Shown here piece by piece: positions 5,768 to 6,929 of a DNA stretch of 6,929 nt. Every line of letters begins with the position of its first letter. The stretch's first letter is position 1. The position numbers were made by a program, and so were the translations under genes. Location of the stretch: the NCBI GenBank assembly GCA_019751575.1, contig JAIENF010000545.1, positions 1-6,929 of the forward strand, in the 5' to 3' direction. The notes under the pieces are model-generated. The model made no database searches and was not told the DNA's origin. It saw nothing but the letters and a program-made list of their open reading frames with translations. Source of the DNA: Burkholderiales bacterium. Lineage in GTDB: Bacteria; Pseudomonadota; Gammaproteobacteria; Burkholderiales; CAIKXV01.

Positions 5768-6929
5768 ATGGCACGCATCGCAATCGGCGGCTTCCAGCAC
5801 GAGACGAACTGCTTCGTCCCGATCCGTACCGACTTCGCCTACTTCGCCGCGCACCGTGACCGCCCGCCGCTGGTGCGTGGCCCGGACGTGCTCGAGTGGC
5901 TGTCCGACACCAGCTTCGCGCTTTCGGGCTTCCTGAAGCAGATGGGGCCGGCGCACGACTATGCGCCGCTGGTCTGGACCAGCGGCGGTGCCGGCGGCTA
6001 CGTGACGCGCGATGCGTTCGAGCGCATCGCCGGCGAGATGGTGGGGATGCTGTCGCAGGCGATGCCGGTGGATGCGATCTACCTCGACCTGCACGGTGCA
6101 GCCGTGTGCGAGGACTTCGAGGACTGCGAGGGCGAACTGCTGCGGCGGATCCGCGCCGCGGTTGGCGACGCGGTGCCGGTGGTGTACAGCCTCGACTACC
6201 ACGCCAACGTCACCCCGGAGATGGTGAAGTACGCCGATGGCGTCGAGGCCTACCGCACCTATCCGCATGTCGACCGGGTCGACACCGGCGAGCGCGCAGC
6301 GCGCGTGCTGGAGCAGGTACTCGAACGCGGTCGCCCGGCGGGGCGGGCGCTGCGCAAGCCGGCCTTCCTGCTGCCGCTCAATTCGCAGTGCACGATGATC
6401 GATCCGTCGAAGGCGATCATCGAGCACTCGGCGCGGCTCGAACAGGGCGACGTGCTGAGCGTCGCCTACCTCGCCGGCTTCCCGCCGGCCGACCTGCACG
6501 ACTGCGGGCCGTCGGTCGTGGTCTACGCCTGGACCCAGGCCGCTGCCGATGCCGCGGCCGATGCGCTGCTACGCGACATCGAGGCGCGCGAGGCCGAGTT
6601 CGCGCAGCCGCTGCTGCAGCCGGACGAGGCCGTGCAGCAGGCGATGCGCATCGCCGGGAACGCGAAGCGCCCGGTCGTGATCGCCGACACGCAGGACAAC
6701 CCCGGCGCCGGCGGCACCGGGGACACCACCGGGCTGCTCGCCGCGCTGGTGCGCAACGACGCTCGAAAGGCCGTGCTCGGGTTCTTCTTCGACCCCGAGT
6801 CGGCAGCCGCTGCGCACGCCGCTGGCCAGGGAGCCGACGTCACCCTCGCGCTGGGCGGACGCTTCGGCCCCGAAGGCAGCGATCCCTACCACGCCACCTT
6901 CCATGTCGAGCGCCTGGGGGATGGCCGCT
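5768..6929 (+). CDS. M81-family metallopeptidase (MlrC-like), 3'-truncated by window edge
   Basis: This is an MlrC-family zinc enzyme. The named member, microcystinase C, cleaves the linear products of microcystin breakdown, but most bacterial relatives have no known substrate. The frame is open from ATG 5768 to the window end: 387 codons, against about 490-500 for a full protein, so about 100 C-terminal residues are missing. Marks seen are RIAIGGFQHETNCFVP (H11-E12), AIYLDLHGAAV (H109), VYSLDYHANVTPEM with the D143-x-H145 pair, YRTYPHVDRVDTG (H167) and ADTQDNPGAGGTGDTTGLL at 306-322, which begins the MlrC C-terminal domain. D143, H145 and H167 fit the expected metal site. There is no signal peptide, so the enzyme is probably cytoplasmic, unlike the neighbouring amidohydrolase. 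The start follows the Bug receptor stop by 5 nt. AAGGGAGG (5748-5755) lies 12 nt upstream, rather far, so translational coupling to the receptor gene is likely. Confidence 0.94.
   Translation, partial: MARIAIGGFQHETNCFVPIRTDFAYFAAHRDRPPLVRGPDVLEWLSDTSFALSGFLKQMGPAHDYAPLVWTSGGAGGYVTRDAFERIAGEMVGMLSQAMPVDAIYLDLHGAAVCEDFEDCEGELLRRIRAAVGDAVPVVYSLDYHANVTPEMVKYADGVEAYRTYPHVDRVDTGERAARVLEQVLERGRPAGRALRKPAFLLPLNSQCTMIDPSKAIIEHSARLEQGDVLSVAYLAGFPPADLHDCGPSVVVYAWTQAAADAAADALLRDIEAREAEFAQPLLQPDEAVQQAMRIAGNAKRPVVIADTQDNPGAGGTGDTTGLLAALVRNDARKAVLGFFFDPESAAAAHAAGQGADVTLALGGRFGPEGSDPYHATFHVERLGDGR

Noticed and set aside
5768..6929. Microcystin degradation locus (mlrABCD)
   Set aside because: Only the MlrC-like enzyme is present. 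No MlrA, MlrB or MlrD homologue is seen, and M81 proteins next to Bug receptors are widespread, so a microcystin role is not supported.

Overview
This window is high-GC DNA with dense coding on both strands, short intergenic gaps and strong G/C preference at third codon positions. Two periplasmic receptors of the Bug/TctC type, an M81 (MlrC-like) peptidase and a Tat-exported amidohydrolase lie close together. That combination is typical of Burkholderiales (Betaproteobacteria: Bordetella, Achromobacter, Cupriavidus and relatives, or an environmental member). The taxonomic call is an inference from gene content, because there is no rRNA or other marker gene here.

Layout. (1) Positions 2-664, plus strand: the C-terminal two thirds of a Bug-family solute receptor; its start lies before the window. 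(2) Positions 715-1281, minus strand: a Uma2-family PD-(D/E)XK nuclease-like protein, convergent with gene 1. (3) Positions 1282-1453: a 172-bp gap holding a perfect 11-bp inverted repeat and two copies of a TCTGACCC(C)GG motif, possibly a REP-like remnant. (4) Positions 1454-3139, minus: a family-5 (oligopeptide/dipeptide/nickel class) ABC substrate-binding protein. (5) Positions 3161-4633, minus: a Tat-signal lipoprotein amidohydrolase, 21 nt upstream of gene 4 and probably cotranscribed with it. (6) Positions 4634-4772: a 139-bp divergent regulatory region. (7) Positions 4773-5762, plus: a complete Bug receptor with a Sec signal peptide. (8) Positions 5768-6929, plus: an M81/MlrC-family metallopeptidase, 5 nt after gene 7 and cut off by the window end.

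How the genes may work together. Genes 4/5 and 7/8 are two divergent two-gene units that share one intergenic region. Each pairs an extracytoplasmic solute receptor with a metal-dependent hydrolase (receptor plus periplasm-facing amidohydrolase on one side, receptor plus cytoplasmic MlrC-like enzyme on the other). A sensible reading is an uptake-and-hydrolysis module for an amide- or peptide-like or N-containing organic compound. The substrate cannot be read from the sequence, and no permease, ATPase or regulator gene is present in the window. I see no RNA genes, CRISPR array, transposase or phage genes. The most unusual points are an expected active-site Glu replaced by Asn in the amidohydrolase, its Tat-lipoprotein location, and the repeat structure around 1363-1451.
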